A stretch of 64,000 nucleotides of DNA, from assembly GCF_035784015.1 (NCBI RefSeq), contig NZ_JALKOW010000004.1; one strand, given 5' to 3'. Below the pieces are notes generated by a model. That model saw nothing but the letters and a program-made list of their open reading frames with translations. It made no database searches and was not told where the DNA came from. Made by a program: the position numbers and the translations under genes. Shown here in pieces: positions 9,373 through 18,370 of this stretch; position 1 is the stretch's first letter, and each line of letters starts with the position of its first letter. This DNA is from Comamonas sp009360615 (GTDB lineage Bacteria; Pseudomonadota; Gammaproteobacteria; Burkholderiales; Burkholderiaceae_C).

Positions 9373-9403
9373 ATGCTCAACCCTAACATCATGGCAAGGT
9401 CAA
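9373..9403 (-). promoter_or_regulatory. CueR-type promoter of copZ-cueR
   Basis: On the minus strand a -35 TTGACC (9398-9403) is separated by 19 bases from a -10-like GAGCAT (9373-9378). The spacer holds an imperfect dyad ACCTTGCC...GTTAGGGT. A 19-base spacer with ACCTT at its edge is the hallmark of CueR-activated promoters such as E. coli copA. Confidence 0.75.
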
Positions 9404-9592
9404 GTCTTCGGCAAGACTGCTGTCCGGGCAGGGTTGATAAGACGCAAAGCCTGCCGATAAGACACTGTCATATTGCAGGTCGCCATCGCTTGGGCAGCAC
9501 AGTCACGGGTTTTTATCGATGTCGGTGACAATCTGAAACAATTTGCCAGTTCTGGCCCGACAATGCCAGTCGTTCAAAGTGGAGAGAGATTC

Positions 9593-11281
9593 ATGAGTCT
9601 GTTGGAAATGATGCGGGGGTTCACCATCCGCACGCGCATGATGGGCGCCATTGGTGTGGTGATGGTGTTGCTGGGTCTGCTGGGCGGTGCCGGGATGCTG
9701 GGCATGTTCCGCATCCAGGACATGAGCCAGGAGTTTCTGAGCAACGCCTTTGTCAAATCGGGCCATATGGCGCAGCTGCGAACCGAGCTGGGCGGCATCC
9801 GTTCCAGCGAGAAGGACATGGTCATCCAGTATGAAAAGCCGGAAGAGGTGCGCAAGGCCTATCAGCAATGGGTCATGTACATCGACAAATCCAAGGCGAC
9901 GCTGGGCAAGTTCGTGACCGACCAGAATGCACAGGATGCGCAACTGACCCGCAGCATCACGGGCCATCTTGACAGCTATCGCAAGCTGTTCGAGCCCATT
10001 GCGCGTCAGCTGGAAGCCGGCGGCTATGACTCGGCGACCACGGCCAACCGCATGAGCGGCAAGGCACTGGCCGAAGTGATCGAGGCCGACAAGCTGCTCG
10101 CACAGCTGGACAAGCTGTTGCGCGAGCAGGCCAACGCACTGGCGGCAGCCGAGCGTGACGTGGCCGACCAGACACGCTGGTTGTTTGTGGTGGCCGTGAT
10201 TCTGGCGCTGGTGGTGGTGATTCCGCTGACTCTGCTCAATATGCTGTCCATCTGCCGCCCGCTTGAAGCGGCCCGCCAGATGGCGCTGACGATTGCCGGC
10301 GGCGACCTGTCGCACAAGGTCGAGGTCAGCGGCAAGGACGAACTGACGGATCTGCAGCGCGCGCTGGATCAGATGCAGCAATCGCTGGGCTCCACGGTGG
10401 CCCAGGTGCGCGATGCCAGCGGCAATATCGCGACCGCCAGCCAGGAAATTGCCACCGGCAACCAGGATCTGTCGGCGCGTACCGAGCAGACGGCCAGCAA
10501 TCTGCAGGAAACCGTCGCGTCGCTGGCCCAGCTGACAGCCACGGTGCAGCAGACCGCGTCGTCGTCGCAGCTGGCCAACCAGCTGGCAGCCTCGGCCTCT
10601 TCGACGGCCGTGCAGGGTGGCGAGATCGTCGGCCAGGCCGTCAACAGCATGCAGGAGATTTCGGCCTCCAGCCGCAAGATCGGTGACATCATCGGACTGA
10701 TCGACTCCATCGCTTTCCAGACCAATATCCTGGCGCTCAATGCAGCCGTGGAAGCGGCCCGTGCGGGTGAGCAGGGACGCGGTTTCGCCGTGGTGGCGGC
10801 CGAGGTGCGCAGCCTGGCCCAGCGTTCGGCGCAGGCCGCCAACGAGATCAAGTCGCTGATCAATACCAGCGTGCAGACCGTGGATGTGGGCGCGCGCCAG
10901 GTGGAGAGTGCGGGCAAGGCCATGCAGGAGACCGTGGACAGCGCACAGCGCGTGGGCGACATCATCGGCGAGATCACGGCGGCCTCCAGCGAGCAGTCGC
11001 TGGGCATCAGCCAGGTCAACCAGGCCGTGGGCGATATCGACCGCATGACCCAGCAGAACGCGGCCCTGGTGGAAGAGTCGGCTGCTGCCGCAGAGTCGCT
11101 GCGCGAGCAGGCGGCGCGGCTGGCACAGCTGGTCAGCCAGTTCAAGCTGGCCGGCGGCGCAGCGCATGCGGCCCAGCGAAGCCCCAGAGGTTTCGCCCAC
11201 CCCGGCATGGCACCGGCGGCTCCGGCTTCCGCACAGGCGGCCTTGCCAGGTCGGAAGCAGCAGTTGCTCGAACAGGCCTGA
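9593..11281 (+). CDS. Methyl-accepting chemotaxis protein
   Basis: 562 residues from the ATG at 9593, chosen for GGAGAGAG just upstream; the frame extends further but without a sensible N-terminus. First membrane segment near residues 20-43 (GAIGVVMVLLGLLGGAGMLG), then a periplasmic four-helix-bundle sensor, a second membrane segment near 200-222, a HAMP domain (PLEAARQMALTIAGGDLSHKVEV), and a long cytoplasmic signalling coil. The hairpin tip LALNAAVEAARAGEQGRGF is fully conserved. No C-terminal CheR-binding pentapeptide is evident. It belongs to the class common in Comamonadaceae; the ligand is not predictable. A terminator follows at 11304-11339. Confidence 0.92.
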   Translation: MSLLEMMRGFTIRTRMMGAIGVVMVLLGLLGGAGMLGMFRIQDMSQEFLSNAFVKSGHMAQLRTELGGIRSSEKDMVIQYEKPEEVRKAYQQWVMYIDKSKATLGKFVTDQNAQDAQLTRSITGHLDSYRKLFEPIARQLEAGGYDSATTANRMSGKALAEVIEADKLLAQLDKLLREQANALAAAERDVADQTRWLFVVAVILALVVVIPLTLLNMLSICRPLEAARQMALTIAGGDLSHKVEVSGKDELTDLQRALDQMQQSLGSTVAQVRDASGNIATASQEIATGNQDLSARTEQTASNLQETVASLAQLTATVQQTASSSQLANQLAASASSTAVQGGEIVGQAVNSMQEISASSRKIGDIIGLIDSIAFQTNILALNAAVEAARAGEQGRGFAVVAAEVRSLAQRSAQAANEIKSLINTSVQTVDVGARQVESAGKAMQETVDSAQRVGDIIGEITAASSEQSLGISQVNQAVGDIDRMTQQNAALVEESAAAAESLREQAARLAQLVSQFKLAGGAAHAAQRSPRGFAHPGMAPAAPASAQAALPGRKQQLLEQA

Positions 11282-11303
11282 GCCTTCAGCGGCTCAAGTC
11301 GTG

Positions 11304-11339
11304 AAAAAAGCCCGGATGCAGCGATGCACCGGGCTTTTT
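11304..11339. terminator. Bidirectional terminator after the chemoreceptor gene
   Basis: Stem AAAAAGCCCGG / CCGGGCTTTTT around a loop that itself contains TGCA repeats. It has a T-run on both strands and sits between the convergent chemoreceptor and OYE genes. Confidence 0.9.
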
Positions 11340-11398
11340 GCTGTTCGTTCGACGGCTGCAGGCGCAATCGCAGAAGGGCCGGAGCCTGACGCAGGGGG

Positions 11399-12517
11399 TT
11401 ACTGGCTGGCGAGTGCAGGATAGTCGGTATAGCCGTCCGCGCCGCCCCCGTAGAAGCGTTCGCTGTTCCAGGCATTGAGCGGCAGGTCGTTGCGCAGGCG
11501 ATGCACCAGGTCGGGGTTGGAGATATAGGCCTTGCCAAAGGCCACGACATCGGCATAGCCGCTTTCCACGGCGCGCATGGCCAGCTCGCGGTCGTAGCCG
11601 TTGTTGACCATCCAGGCTCCTGCACCGCCCGCAGCACGGTAGGACTGCTTGAGGGCCTGATAGTCGAAGGGGCGATCTGCCAGCTCGCGCGGACCGCCTG
11701 TTGCGCCCTCGATCACGTGGATATAGGACAGGCCGAGCGGCGCGAGCTGGCGCACCAGGTATTCGAACAGCGCCTGCGGGTCCGCGTCCACGATGTCGTT
11801 GGCGGGCGTGACCGGGGAGATGCGGATGCCGACCTTGCCGGCACCGATGGCGTCGGCCACGCAGCGCACGCATTCCAGCACCAGACGGGCCCGGTTTTCG
11901 ATGCTGCCGCCGTAGTCGTCGCTGCGCTGGTTGGTGCCGGTCTTGAGGAATTGGTCGAGCAGATAGCCGTTGGCGGCATGCAGCTCCACGCCATCGAAAC
12001 CTGCCGCTTGCACGGCCTCGCGCGCAGCGGTGGCGAAGCTGCGAACGATGTCCGGCAGCTCCTGCTGCTCGAGTGCACGCGGTGCCGAGGTGGCGACGAA
12101 CTGGCCTTGTCCGGTCTCGCGGTCGATCACAAAGGTCTTGGAGCGGGCCGTCAGCGCCGAGGGCGCGACCGGCGACTGCCTGCCGGGCTGCAGCAGGGTG
12201 TGAGAGATGCGGCCCACATGCCAGAGCTGGGTGACGATGCGGCCGCCCTTGGCATGCACGGCATCGGTGACTTTCTTCCAGGCCCGCAGCTGCTCTTCGC
12301 TGTAGAGACCGGGTACGTCGGCATAGCCCTGTGCCTGGTGACTGATGGCCGTTCCTTCGCTGATCAGCAGGCCGGCAGAGGCGCGCTGGACGTAGTAGGT
12401 TTGCATCAGCGGCGTGGGTACGGCGTCGGGGGCTCGGTTGCGCGTCAGCGGAGCCATGGCAATGCGGTTGGGCAGGCGCAGGCTGCCCGCTTCAATCGGG
12501 TCGAACAATGAGGTCAT
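11399..12517 (-). CDS. nemA: Old Yellow Enzyme family alkene/N-ethylmaleimide reductase
   Basis: 372 residues from the ATG at 12517, chosen because MTSLFDPIEAGSLRLPNRI is the canonical N-terminus; the longer frame is spurious. A TIM-barrel FMN enzyme reducing activated alkenes, nitro compounds or electrophiles with NAD(P)H. Signature segments are APLTRNRA, QLWHVGRISH, the HAANGYLLDQFL motif with NQRSDDYGGS, and FGKAYISNPDL near the C-terminus. It is downstream of the gst gene in the same direction but separated by its terminator. Substrate is unknown; nemA is the closest named family. Confidence 0.88.
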   Translation of the reverse strand: MTSLFDPIEAGSLRLPNRIAMAPLTRNRAPDAVPTPLMQTYYVQRASAGLLISEGTAISHQAQGYADVPGLYSEEQLRAWKKVTDAVHAKGGRIVTQLWHVGRISHTLLQPGRQSPVAPSALTARSKTFVIDRETGQGQFVATSAPRALEQQELPDIVRSFATAAREAVQAAGFDGVELHAANGYLLDQFLKTGTNQRSDDYGGSIENRARLVLECVRCVADAIGAGKVGIRISPVTPANDIVDADPQALFEYLVRQLAPLGLSYIHVIEGATGGPRELADRPFDYQALKQSYRAAGGAGAWMVNNGYDRELAMRAVESGYADVVAFGKAYISNPDLVHRLRNDLPLNAWNSERFYGGGADGYTDYPALASQ

Positions 12518-12535
12518 GCAGAACTCCAGATGAAA

Positions 12536-12561
12536 AAAAGCTCGGTGGGTACCGAGCTTTT
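12536..12561 (-). terminator. Terminator after the glutathione transferase gene
   Basis: Stem AAAAGCTCGGT / ACCGAGCTTTT with a GGGT loop. On the minus strand it ends in a T-run. It separates gst from the OYE gene downstream. Confidence 0.85.
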
Positions 12562-12585
12562 GAGTGTGCATGGGTGTCAAAAAAC

Positions 12586-13194
12586 TTACTTCAGCAAGCC
12601 TTCTGCCTTCATGGCCGCCTGCACGGCGGGGCGCGCCAGAATGCGCTCGCGGTAGGCCTGAATGTGCTGGAGTTCGGAGATGTCCAGTCCCACGAACTGG
12701 GCCCATCCGGTGACCGTGAAAAAGTAGGCATCGGCCACGGTGAACTGGTCGCCCATCAGATAGGTCTTGTTGGCGAGCTGCTCGTTGACCCAGGCCAGGC
12801 GCTTGAGCACGCTGGCGCGCGCCATGGGCTTGTAGTCTTCCGGCGTTGCGGGGTTGAACAAGGGGCCGAAGCCCTTGTGCACCTCGGTGCTGATGAAGTT
12901 CAGCCACTCCTGCAGGTGGTAGCGGGCCACGGTGCCGTTGGCGGGGGCCAGGTTTTTCTCGGGGGCCAGGTCGGCGAGGTATTGAACGATGGCCGGGCCT
13001 TCGTGCAAAGTGTCGCCGTTGTCCAGCACCAGAAAGGGCACATACCCCAGCGGATTGATGCCGTAGTAATCCGTTCCATCCTGGAGCTTGTGGCTCTTGG
13101 TGCTGACCATCACGGTTTCATGCTGCAGATCTGCTTCATGCAGCACGATGTGCGGAGACAGGGAGCAGGCGCCGGGGCTGTAGTAAAGCTTCAT
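12586..13194 (-). CDS. gst: Glutathione S-transferase
   Basis: 202 residues from the ATG at 13194, where MKLYYSPGACSLSPH gives the classical bacterial beta-class start. The N-terminal thioredoxin-like domain carries the CSLSPHI site (beta-class catalytic Cys10). NPLGYVPFLVLDNG with the cis-Pro and the EGPAIVQYLA glutathione-binding motif (residues about 64-73) follow, then an all-helical C-terminal domain. It conjugates glutathione to electrophiles in the cytoplasm. It neighbours an OYE and an FMN reductase, hinting at electrophile defence. Confidence 0.92.
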   Translation of the reverse strand: MKLYYSPGACSLSPHIVLHEADLQHETVMVSTKSHKLQDGTDYYGINPLGYVPFLVLDNGDTLHEGPAIVQYLADLAPEKNLAPANGTVARYHLQEWLNFISTEVHKGFGPLFNPATPEDYKPMARASVLKRLAWVNEQLANKTYLMGDQFTVADAYFFTVTGWAQFVGLDISELQHIQAYRERILARPAVQAAMKAEGLLK

Positions 13195-13302
13195 GGTGAG
13201 TGGCTCTCTATGCAATGAAAAGACAAGCGCCCATGCTAAACCGGTTGCATGTCACATGCATATCCGGTAGACAGCAAGTCGTCCGCATCCGTGGGGGATT
13301 GC

Positions 13303-13878
13303 TCAGCCCAGGCGCGCTGCGGCCCACAGCACCTGCTGCACCAGCGCCTCCATGCCCTGCTGGTTCTGCGCGCGCACCAGTTGACCCTGGGCATCGAAGG
13401 CCTCGCCTGCCTGGCTCACGGCATGGCTGCGGGGGGCCACCCAGCATTCCAGATTCAATAGCAAAGCAGCGAGGTGTGACTGGGCTCTCAGGCCGCCCAG
13501 GCCACCTGGCGAGGCACTGGCCATGCCGACGACCTTGTTGCGAAAAGGCAGGACGCCATCAGACCACTGTGCATCGCCCTTGACCGGGCTGGAGGCCCAG
13601 TCGATCGCGTTCTTGAGCAGGGCAGGGTAGCTGCCGTTGTACTCGGGGCTGCAGACAATCCAGGCCGAATGACCGTGCATGGCCTGCTTGAGGCGTATCA
13701 CGTCGGCCGGTGTGCCCTGCGCTTCAAGGTCGGCGTTGTAGAGGGGAATGTCGTAGTCCGACAGCTCCAGCAGAGTGGGCTCAGCGCCTTGCTGCCGGGC
13801 GATGGAGGCGGCAGCCCGGGCCAGCTTGCGGTTGTAAGAGTCTTGGCGGGTGCTGCCCGCGAAAATGAGGATTTGCAT
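13303..13878 (-). CDS. NADPH-dependent FMN reductase (flavodoxin-like quinone reductase)
   Basis: 191 residues from the ATG at 13878, because MQILIFAGSTRQDSYNRKLA is the typical N-terminal FMN-phosphate loop; an upstream start adds an unrelated Cys-rich leader. The PEYNGSYPALLKNAIDW motif (about 90-106) and the Gly-rich GGLGGLRAQ loop identify the NAD(P)H:FMN reductase / azoreductase-like family (ChrR, SsuE relatives). Function is reduction of FMN, quinones or chromate; the true substrate is unknown. Monocistronic, just before the mnmG-associated parS site. Confidence 0.85.
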   Translation of the reverse strand: MQILIFAGSTRQDSYNRKLARAAASIARQQGAEPTLLELSDYDIPLYNADLEAQGTPADVIRLKQAMHGHSAWIVCSPEYNGSYPALLKNAIDWASSPVKGDAQWSDGVLPFRNKVVGMASASPGGLGGLRAQSHLAALLLNLECWVAPRSHAVSQAGEAFDAQGQLVRAQNQQGMEALVQQVLWAAARLG

Positions 13879-13965
13879 GCAGGCATTGCAGCACAGAGCG
13901 AATGCATTTTTCATGCGTTGGCAGCGCGATCAGGGCAAACATCTAGGCTGGGCTTCAGGCCGCCA

Positions 13966-13981
13966 TGTTCCACGTGAAACC
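13966..13981. promoter_or_regulatory. parS-like ParB-binding site 2, upstream of mnmG
   Basis: TGTTCCACGTGAAACC matches the parS consensus at 14 of 16 positions; C at position 5 is also accepted in other bacteria. It lies in the gap between the FMN reductase and mnmG genes. Confidence 0.8.
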
Positions 13982-14133
13982 CCCCAGCCAGGGCATTGTT
14001 GGGCCAATGGTGGGAAAATTGCAGGTTCCCCGCAGGGCTGGACATGGCGCGAGAACATGTAGGCCTGCCGTGAGAGCCGAGGCATGGGTGCTTCGTGCAG
14101 GGGCAAGGGCCGGGCTTGGCCCGGAGCAGAAAT

Positions 14134-16098
14134 ATGTTGTACCCACAGGAATTTGACGTGATCGTGGTCGGTGGCGGCCATGCCGGCACCGAGGCGGCGC
14201 TGGCCGCTGCACGCATGGGCAGCAAAACATTGCTGCTGACCCACAATATCGAAACCCTGGGGCAGATGAGCTGCAACCCCAGCATTGGCGGCATCGGCAA
14301 GGGCCACCTGGTCAAGGAGGTCGATGCCCTGGGCGGTGCCATGGCCCTGGCGACCGACAAGGGCGGCATCCAGTTCCGCATCCTGAACAGCTCCAAGGGC
14401 CCGGCCGTGCGTGCCACGCGTGCCCAGGCCGACCGCATTCTGTACAAGGCCGCGATTCGCGAGATGCTGGAAAACCAGCCCAATCTCTGGCTCTTCCAGC
14501 AGGCCGTGGATGATCTGATGGTGGAGGGCGATCGCGTGGTCGGTGCCGTCACTCAGGTGGGTCTCAAGTTCCGCAGCCGCACCGTGGTGCTGACGGCGGG
14601 CACTTTCCTCGATGGCAAGATCCACGTGGGCCTGAACAACTATGCCGCAGGCCGTGCGGGCGATCCTCCTGCCGTGAGCCTGTCGGCGCGTCTGAAGGAA
14701 CTCAAGCTGCCTCAGGGCCGTCTGAAGACCGGCACGCCGCCACGTATTGACGGTCGCAGCATCGACTTCAGTCAGTGCGAGGAGCAACCCGGTGACGGCA
14801 TGCCCGGCGGCGTGAACGAGGGTGAAGTGCCCGTGTTCAGCTTCATGGGCAACCGTGACATGCATCCCCGTCAGATGCCTTGCTGGATCACGCACACCAA
14901 TGCGCGCACGCACGAAATCATTCGCAGCGGCTTTGACCGCAGTCCCATGTTCACCGGCAAGATCGAGGGCGTGGGTCCGCGTTACTGCCCCAGCGTGGAA
15001 GACAAGATCAACCGCTTTGCGGACAAGGAAAGCCACCAGATCTTCCTCGAGCCCGAAGGTCTGACCACGCACGAGTTCTACCCCAACGGGATCTCCACCA
15101 GCCTGCCGTTCGACATTCAGTACGAACTGGTGCGCAGCATGAAGGGGCTGGAGAACGCCCACATCCTGCGCCCCGGCTATGCCATCGAGTACGACTATTT
15201 CGATCCGCGTTCGCTCAAGAGCAGCTTCGAGACCAAGCAGATCCAGGGCCTGTTCTTTGCAGGCCAGATCAATGGCACGACCGGCTATGAAGAGGCTGCG
15301 GCCCAGGGGCTGTTCGCCGGCCTGAACGCAGCACTGCAGTGCCGTGGCGAAGGCCCCTGGATGCCCCGCCGTGACGAGGCCTATCTGGGCGTGCTGGTCG
15401 ACGACCTGATCACCAAGGGCGTGACCGAGCCCTATCGCATGTTCACCAGCCGCGCCGAGTTCCGCCTGCAGCTGCGCGAAGACAATGCCGATATGCGCCT
15501 GACCGAAGCGGGTCGCCAGATGGGCCTGGTCGACGATGTGCGCTGGGATTCCTTCAGCCGCAAGCGCGATGCTGTTTCACGTGAAACAGAGCGCCTCAAA
15601 TCCACGTGGGTGAATCCGCGAGTCGTGGCCGCGCAAGAGTCCGAGCGTGTGCTGGGCAAGGCCATGGAACGCGAATACAACCTGTTCGACCTGCTGCGTC
15701 GCCCCGGTGTGGATTACGACAAGCTCATGGGCATGAACCAGGGCAGCTACGCCAGTGCCGCAGTGCAGCCCGAGGCACTGGGCGAACTCAGTGCCCCGGT
15801 GATCGAGCAGGTGGAGATCGCCGCCAAGTACTCAGGCTATATCGACCGCCAGAAGGATGAGGTGGAGCGGGCTGCGCATTTCGAGCGCCTGCGTCTGCCG
15901 CTGGACTTTGACTACATGCAGGTGGCGGCACTGTCCTTTGAAGTGCGCCAGAAGCTGCAAAAGCACAGGCCTGAGACCCTGGGCCAGGCTTCGCGCATTT
16001 CGGGGGTGACGCCGGCAGCCATCTCGCTGCTCATGGTGCATCTGAAAAAAGGCGGCTTCAAGGGCTTTGCCACTCAGAACGAGGAGGCTTCCGCATGA
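14134..16098 (+). CDS. mnmG: tRNA uridine-5-carboxymethylaminomethyl modification enzyme MnmG (GidA)
   Basis: 654 residues from the ATG at 14134 (GGAG nearby, N-terminus MLYPQEFDVIVVGGGHAGTE as in the family). With MnmE it installs the cmnm5 group on U34 of certain tRNAs. FAD-binding Rossmann motif GGGHAGTEAA near residues 12-21; the conserved segments CNPSIGGIGKGHL and LKTGTPPRIDGR are present. It starts the mnmG-rsmG-parA-parB region and overlaps rsmG by four bases (ATGA). A perfect parS site lies within its coding sequence at 15573-15588. Confidence 0.97.
   Translation: MLYPQEFDVIVVGGGHAGTEAALAAARMGSKTLLLTHNIETLGQMSCNPSIGGIGKGHLVKEVDALGGAMALATDKGGIQFRILNSSKGPAVRATRAQADRILYKAAIREMLENQPNLWLFQQAVDDLMVEGDRVVGAVTQVGLKFRSRTVVLTAGTFLDGKIHVGLNNYAAGRAGDPPAVSLSARLKELKLPQGRLKTGTPPRIDGRSIDFSQCEEQPGDGMPGGVNEGEVPVFSFMGNRDMHPRQMPCWITHTNARTHEIIRSGFDRSPMFTGKIEGVGPRYCPSVEDKINRFADKESHQIFLEPEGLTTHEFYPNGISTSLPFDIQYELVRSMKGLENAHILRPGYAIEYDYFDPRSLKSSFETKQIQGLFFAGQINGTTGYEEAAAQGLFAGLNAALQCRGEGPWMPRRDEAYLGVLVDDLITKGVTEPYRMFTSRAEFRLQLREDNADMRLTEAGRQMGLVDDVRWDSFSRKRDAVSRETERLKSTWVNPRVVAAQESERVLGKAMEREYNLFDLLRRPGVDYDKLMGMNQGSYASAAVQPEALGELSAPVIEQVEIAAKYSGYIDRQKDEVERAAHFERLRLPLDFDYMQVAALSFEVRQKLQKHRPETLGQASRISGVTPAAISLLMVHLKKGGFKGFATQNEEASA
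15573..15588. promoter_or_regulatory. Perfect parS site 3, inside mnmG
   Basis: TGTTTCACGTGAAACA, a 16/16 match to the ParB-binding consensus, lies within the mnmG coding sequence, where it encodes AVSRET. Conserved parS inside origin-proximal genes is a known pattern. Confidence 0.95.
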
Positions 16099-16754
16099 GC
16101 CAGGTTCTGCGAACCCAGCTGGAGCAAGGCGTTCAGGCCCTGAAGCTGGAACTGGTACCGGCCCAGATCGATCTGCTGATGTCCTTCATGGATCTGCTGC
16201 AGAAATGGAACAAGGTCTACAACCTGACATCGGTACGCGATCCCCAGGAGATGCTGACGCATCACCTGCTCGACAGTCTGGCCGCCGTGCCCGCCTTGCT
16301 GCGTCATGTGGACCGGCTGCCCGTGGAAGAGGGCAAGCGCATGCCGTTGCTGGACGTGGGCTCCGGCGGGGGGCTGCCCGGCGTGGTGTTTGCCATCTGC
16401 TGTCCGCAGATCGATGTGAACTGCGTGGACACCGTGGGCAAGAAGGCCGCTTTCATCCAGCAGGTGGCTGCGTCCTTGCGTCTTCCCAATCTGCGTGGCA
16501 TTCACGACCGGGTGGAGAACCTCAAGACCCGATATCCGGTCATCAGCTGCCGAGCCTTTGCCTCCTTGGCAGACTTCACCGCCTGGTCGCGCAAGGCTCT
16601 GGCCGAGGACGGCATCTGGTTTGCCATGAAAGGCAAGCACCCCGATGAGGAAATGGCTGCGCTGCCTGCCGATGTGAAGGTGTTTCACGTGGAACCCTTG
16701 CAGGTTCCCGGCCTGGATGCGGAGCGCTGCGTCATCTGGTTGAAAATTAATTAA
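16095..16754 (+). CDS. rsmG: 16S rRNA (guanine-527-N7)-methyltransferase RsmG (GidB)
   Basis: 219 residues; a Rossmann methyltransferase using SAM to methylate G527 of 16S rRNA. Motif LLDVGSGGGLPGVVFAI is the SAM-binding loop near residues 85-101; YNLTSVRDP and SCRAFASLADF are typical. The start overlaps the mnmG stop (ATGA), indicating translational coupling. A parS-like site is embedded near the 3' end (16681-16696), and a dispersed repeat begins directly after the stop codon. Confidence 0.96.
   Translation: MSQVLRTQLEQGVQALKLELVPAQIDLLMSFMDLLQKWNKVYNLTSVRDPQEMLTHHLLDSLAAVPALLRHVDRLPVEEGKRMPLLDVGSGGGLPGVVFAICCPQIDVNCVDTVGKKAAFIQQVAASLRLPNLRGIHDRVENLKTRYPVISCRAFASLADFTAWSRKALAEDGIWFAMKGKHPDEEMAALPADVKVFHVEPLQVPGLDAERCVIWLKIN
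16681..16696. promoter_or_regulatory. parS-like ParB-binding site 4, inside rsmG
   Basis: TGTTTCACGTGGAACC matches the parS consensus at 14 of 16 positions, with a perfect left half and the CACGTG core. It sits in the rsmG coding sequence 59 bases before the stop. Confidence 0.75.
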
Positions 16755-16830
16755 CCCCTGAGCGGCGTTGCCGCTTCTCCCTGGAAGGGGGAAGATGCCT
16801 TCGCCGCAGGGCGGATTTTGCTCGGCATCC
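16755..16830 (+). repeat. Dispersed intergenic repeat, copy A (after rsmG)
   Basis: Begins at the first base after the rsmG stop: CCCCTGAG, an imperfect GC-rich dyad, a second dyad, then TGCCTTCGCCGC and TTGCTCGGCA. The reverse complement of 41396-41464 shares this order of blocks almost base for base, and 48574-48690 is a more distant relative. All three follow stop codons in the gene's direction. Confidence 0.75.
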
Positions 16831-16974
16831 TCAACCTAGGCCGGCAATTGCCCGAAGTCGCTGGCCACGGTGAATCCGGTTTTTACACACCGTATCGGAC
16901 AACATCTGCGCAATGCAGATGCACTGGTCATGGCCCTCGCATAAACTTGCTGTTTTCCATCGCGCAGGGTTTGA

Positions 16975-17586
16975 ATGTTTGGCATCTCTGATTACGGCGC
17001 TTTTGCAGCCGCCGTCACCGTTTTCTTGCTGATCCCTGGACCGGGCAACCTGGCCCTGATTACCTCGACGGGCAAGGGCGGATGGAGAGCGGGCCTTGCC
17101 TGCTGCCTGGGCGTGATGGCTGCCGACCAGGTGCTGATGTGGCTGGCCGTGGCGGGTGTGGCGGCGGTGCTGTCCGCCTATCCGGCGGCCTTCCACGCGG
17201 TGCAATGGGTAGGTGCGGGCTATCTGGCCTGGCTGGGCTTCAGGCTGTTCTCGGCCAGGCCCGGCGATGCCCCGGCCATTGAAATCCAGCCGCGCCAGTA
17301 TTTTCGCCAGGGGGCTCTGATCACCCTGATGAACCCCAAGGCCATTGTGTTCTACATGGCTTTCTTTCCCATGTTCGTCGATCCGGCTCGGCACCAGGGT
17401 GCCATCACCTTTGGCGTGATGGCTGCCACGGTGGCGGCCATTACCTTTATCTACAGCGTCATCGTGGTGATGCTGACCACGGTGCTGGCGGAGCGTTTGC
17501 GGGCCAGTCCGGCCGTGGTGAAGTGGCTGGAAAAAACAGCCGGTGTGTTTCTGATCGGTTTTGGCCTCAAGCTGGCCGTCAACTAA
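16975..17586 (+). CDS. LysE/RhtB family amino-acid exporter
   Basis: 203 residues with about six hydrophobic segments. The N-terminal VTVFLLIPGPGNLALI contains the family's PGP motif near residues 20-22, and FRQGALITLMNPKAIVFYMAFFP is the second signature (NPK). Members export lysine, threonine, homoserine or other amino acids across the inner membrane; the substrate here is unknown. It is inserted between rsmG and parA and ends 12 bases before parA, so it probably shares a transcript with parA. Confidence 0.9.
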   Translation: MFGISDYGAFAAAVTVFLLIPGPGNLALITSTGKGGWRAGLACCLGVMAADQVLMWLAVAGVAAVLSAYPAAFHAVQWVGAGYLAWLGFRLFSARPGDAPAIEIQPRQYFRQGALITLMNPKAIVFYMAFFPMFVDPARHQGAITFGVMAATVAAITFIYSVIVVMLTTVLAERLRASPAVVKWLEKTAGVFLIGFGLKLAVN

Positions 17587-17598
17587 AAGAGAAGTTCA

Positions 17599-18369
17599 AT
17601 GGCCAAAATTTTCTGCGTTGCCAATCAAAAGGGTGGAGTGGGCAAGACCACGACCACGGTCAATCTTGCCGCCGGCCTGGCCAAGGTCGGCCAGCGTGTG
17701 CTGCTGATCGACCTCGATCCGCAGGGCAATGCCACCATGGGCTCCGGCGTGGACAAGCGCGCGCTGGAACTGACGGTCTACGACGTGCTGCTGGAAAACG
17801 CCAGCGTCAAGGAAGCAGCCCAGAAGTCCGAGCAGGTCGGCTATGACGTGCTGGGCGCCAACCGCGAGCTGTCCGGTGCCGAGATCGAGCTGGTCTCGCT
17901 GGAGCGCCGCAACGAGCGCCTCAAGACGGCGCTGCAGGCCGTGGCCGCCGACTATGACTTCGTGCTGATTGACTGCCCGCCTTCGCTGTCCATGCTGACC
18001 CTGAACGGTCTGTGCTCGGCGCATGGCGTGATCGTGCCCATGCAGTGCGAGTACTTTGCGCTGGAAGGTCTGACCGATCTGGTCAACACCATCAAGCAGG
18101 TGCATGCCAACATGAATCCCGACCTGCAGATCATCGGCCTGTTGCGCGTGATGTTCGATCCGCGCACCACGCTGCAGCAGCAGGTCAGCGACCAGCTCAA
18201 GGAGCATTTCGGCGACAAGGTGTTCGACGCCGTGATTCCGCGCAATGTGCGCCTGGCCGAAGCCCCCAGCTATGGCCTGCCCGGCGTGGTGTTCGACGCT
18301 TCGGCCAAGGGCAGCAAGGCCTTTGTCGAGTTCGCCGAAGAGATGGTGCGTCGCATCAGGAAAATGTGA
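17599..18369 (+). CDS. parA: Chromosome partitioning ATPase ParA (Soj)
   Basis: 256 residues, the short chromosomal ParA type without an N-terminal DNA-binding extension. Deviant Walker A KGGVGKTTTT at residues 11-20, A' motif DLDPQGNATMG near 39-49, Walker B LIDCPPSLSMLTLN near 119-132. It dimerises on ATP, binds nucleoid DNA and moves ParB-parS complexes to segregate origins. AGAGAAG precedes the ATG. Its stop is followed after one base by a perfect parS site; parB comes only after an intervening hydrolase gene. Confidence 0.97.
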   Translation: MAKIFCVANQKGGVGKTTTTVNLAAGLAKVGQRVLLIDLDPQGNATMGSGVDKRALELTVYDVLLENASVKEAAQKSEQVGYDVLGANRELSGAEIELVSLERRNERLKTALQAVAADYDFVLIDCPPSLSMLTLNGLCSAHGVIVPMQCEYFALEGLTDLVNTIKQVHANMNPDLQIIGLLRVMFDPRTTLQQQVSDQLKEHFGDKVFDAVIPRNVRLAEAPSYGLPGVVFDASAKGSKAFVEFAEEMVRRIRKM

Positions 18370-18370
18370 G

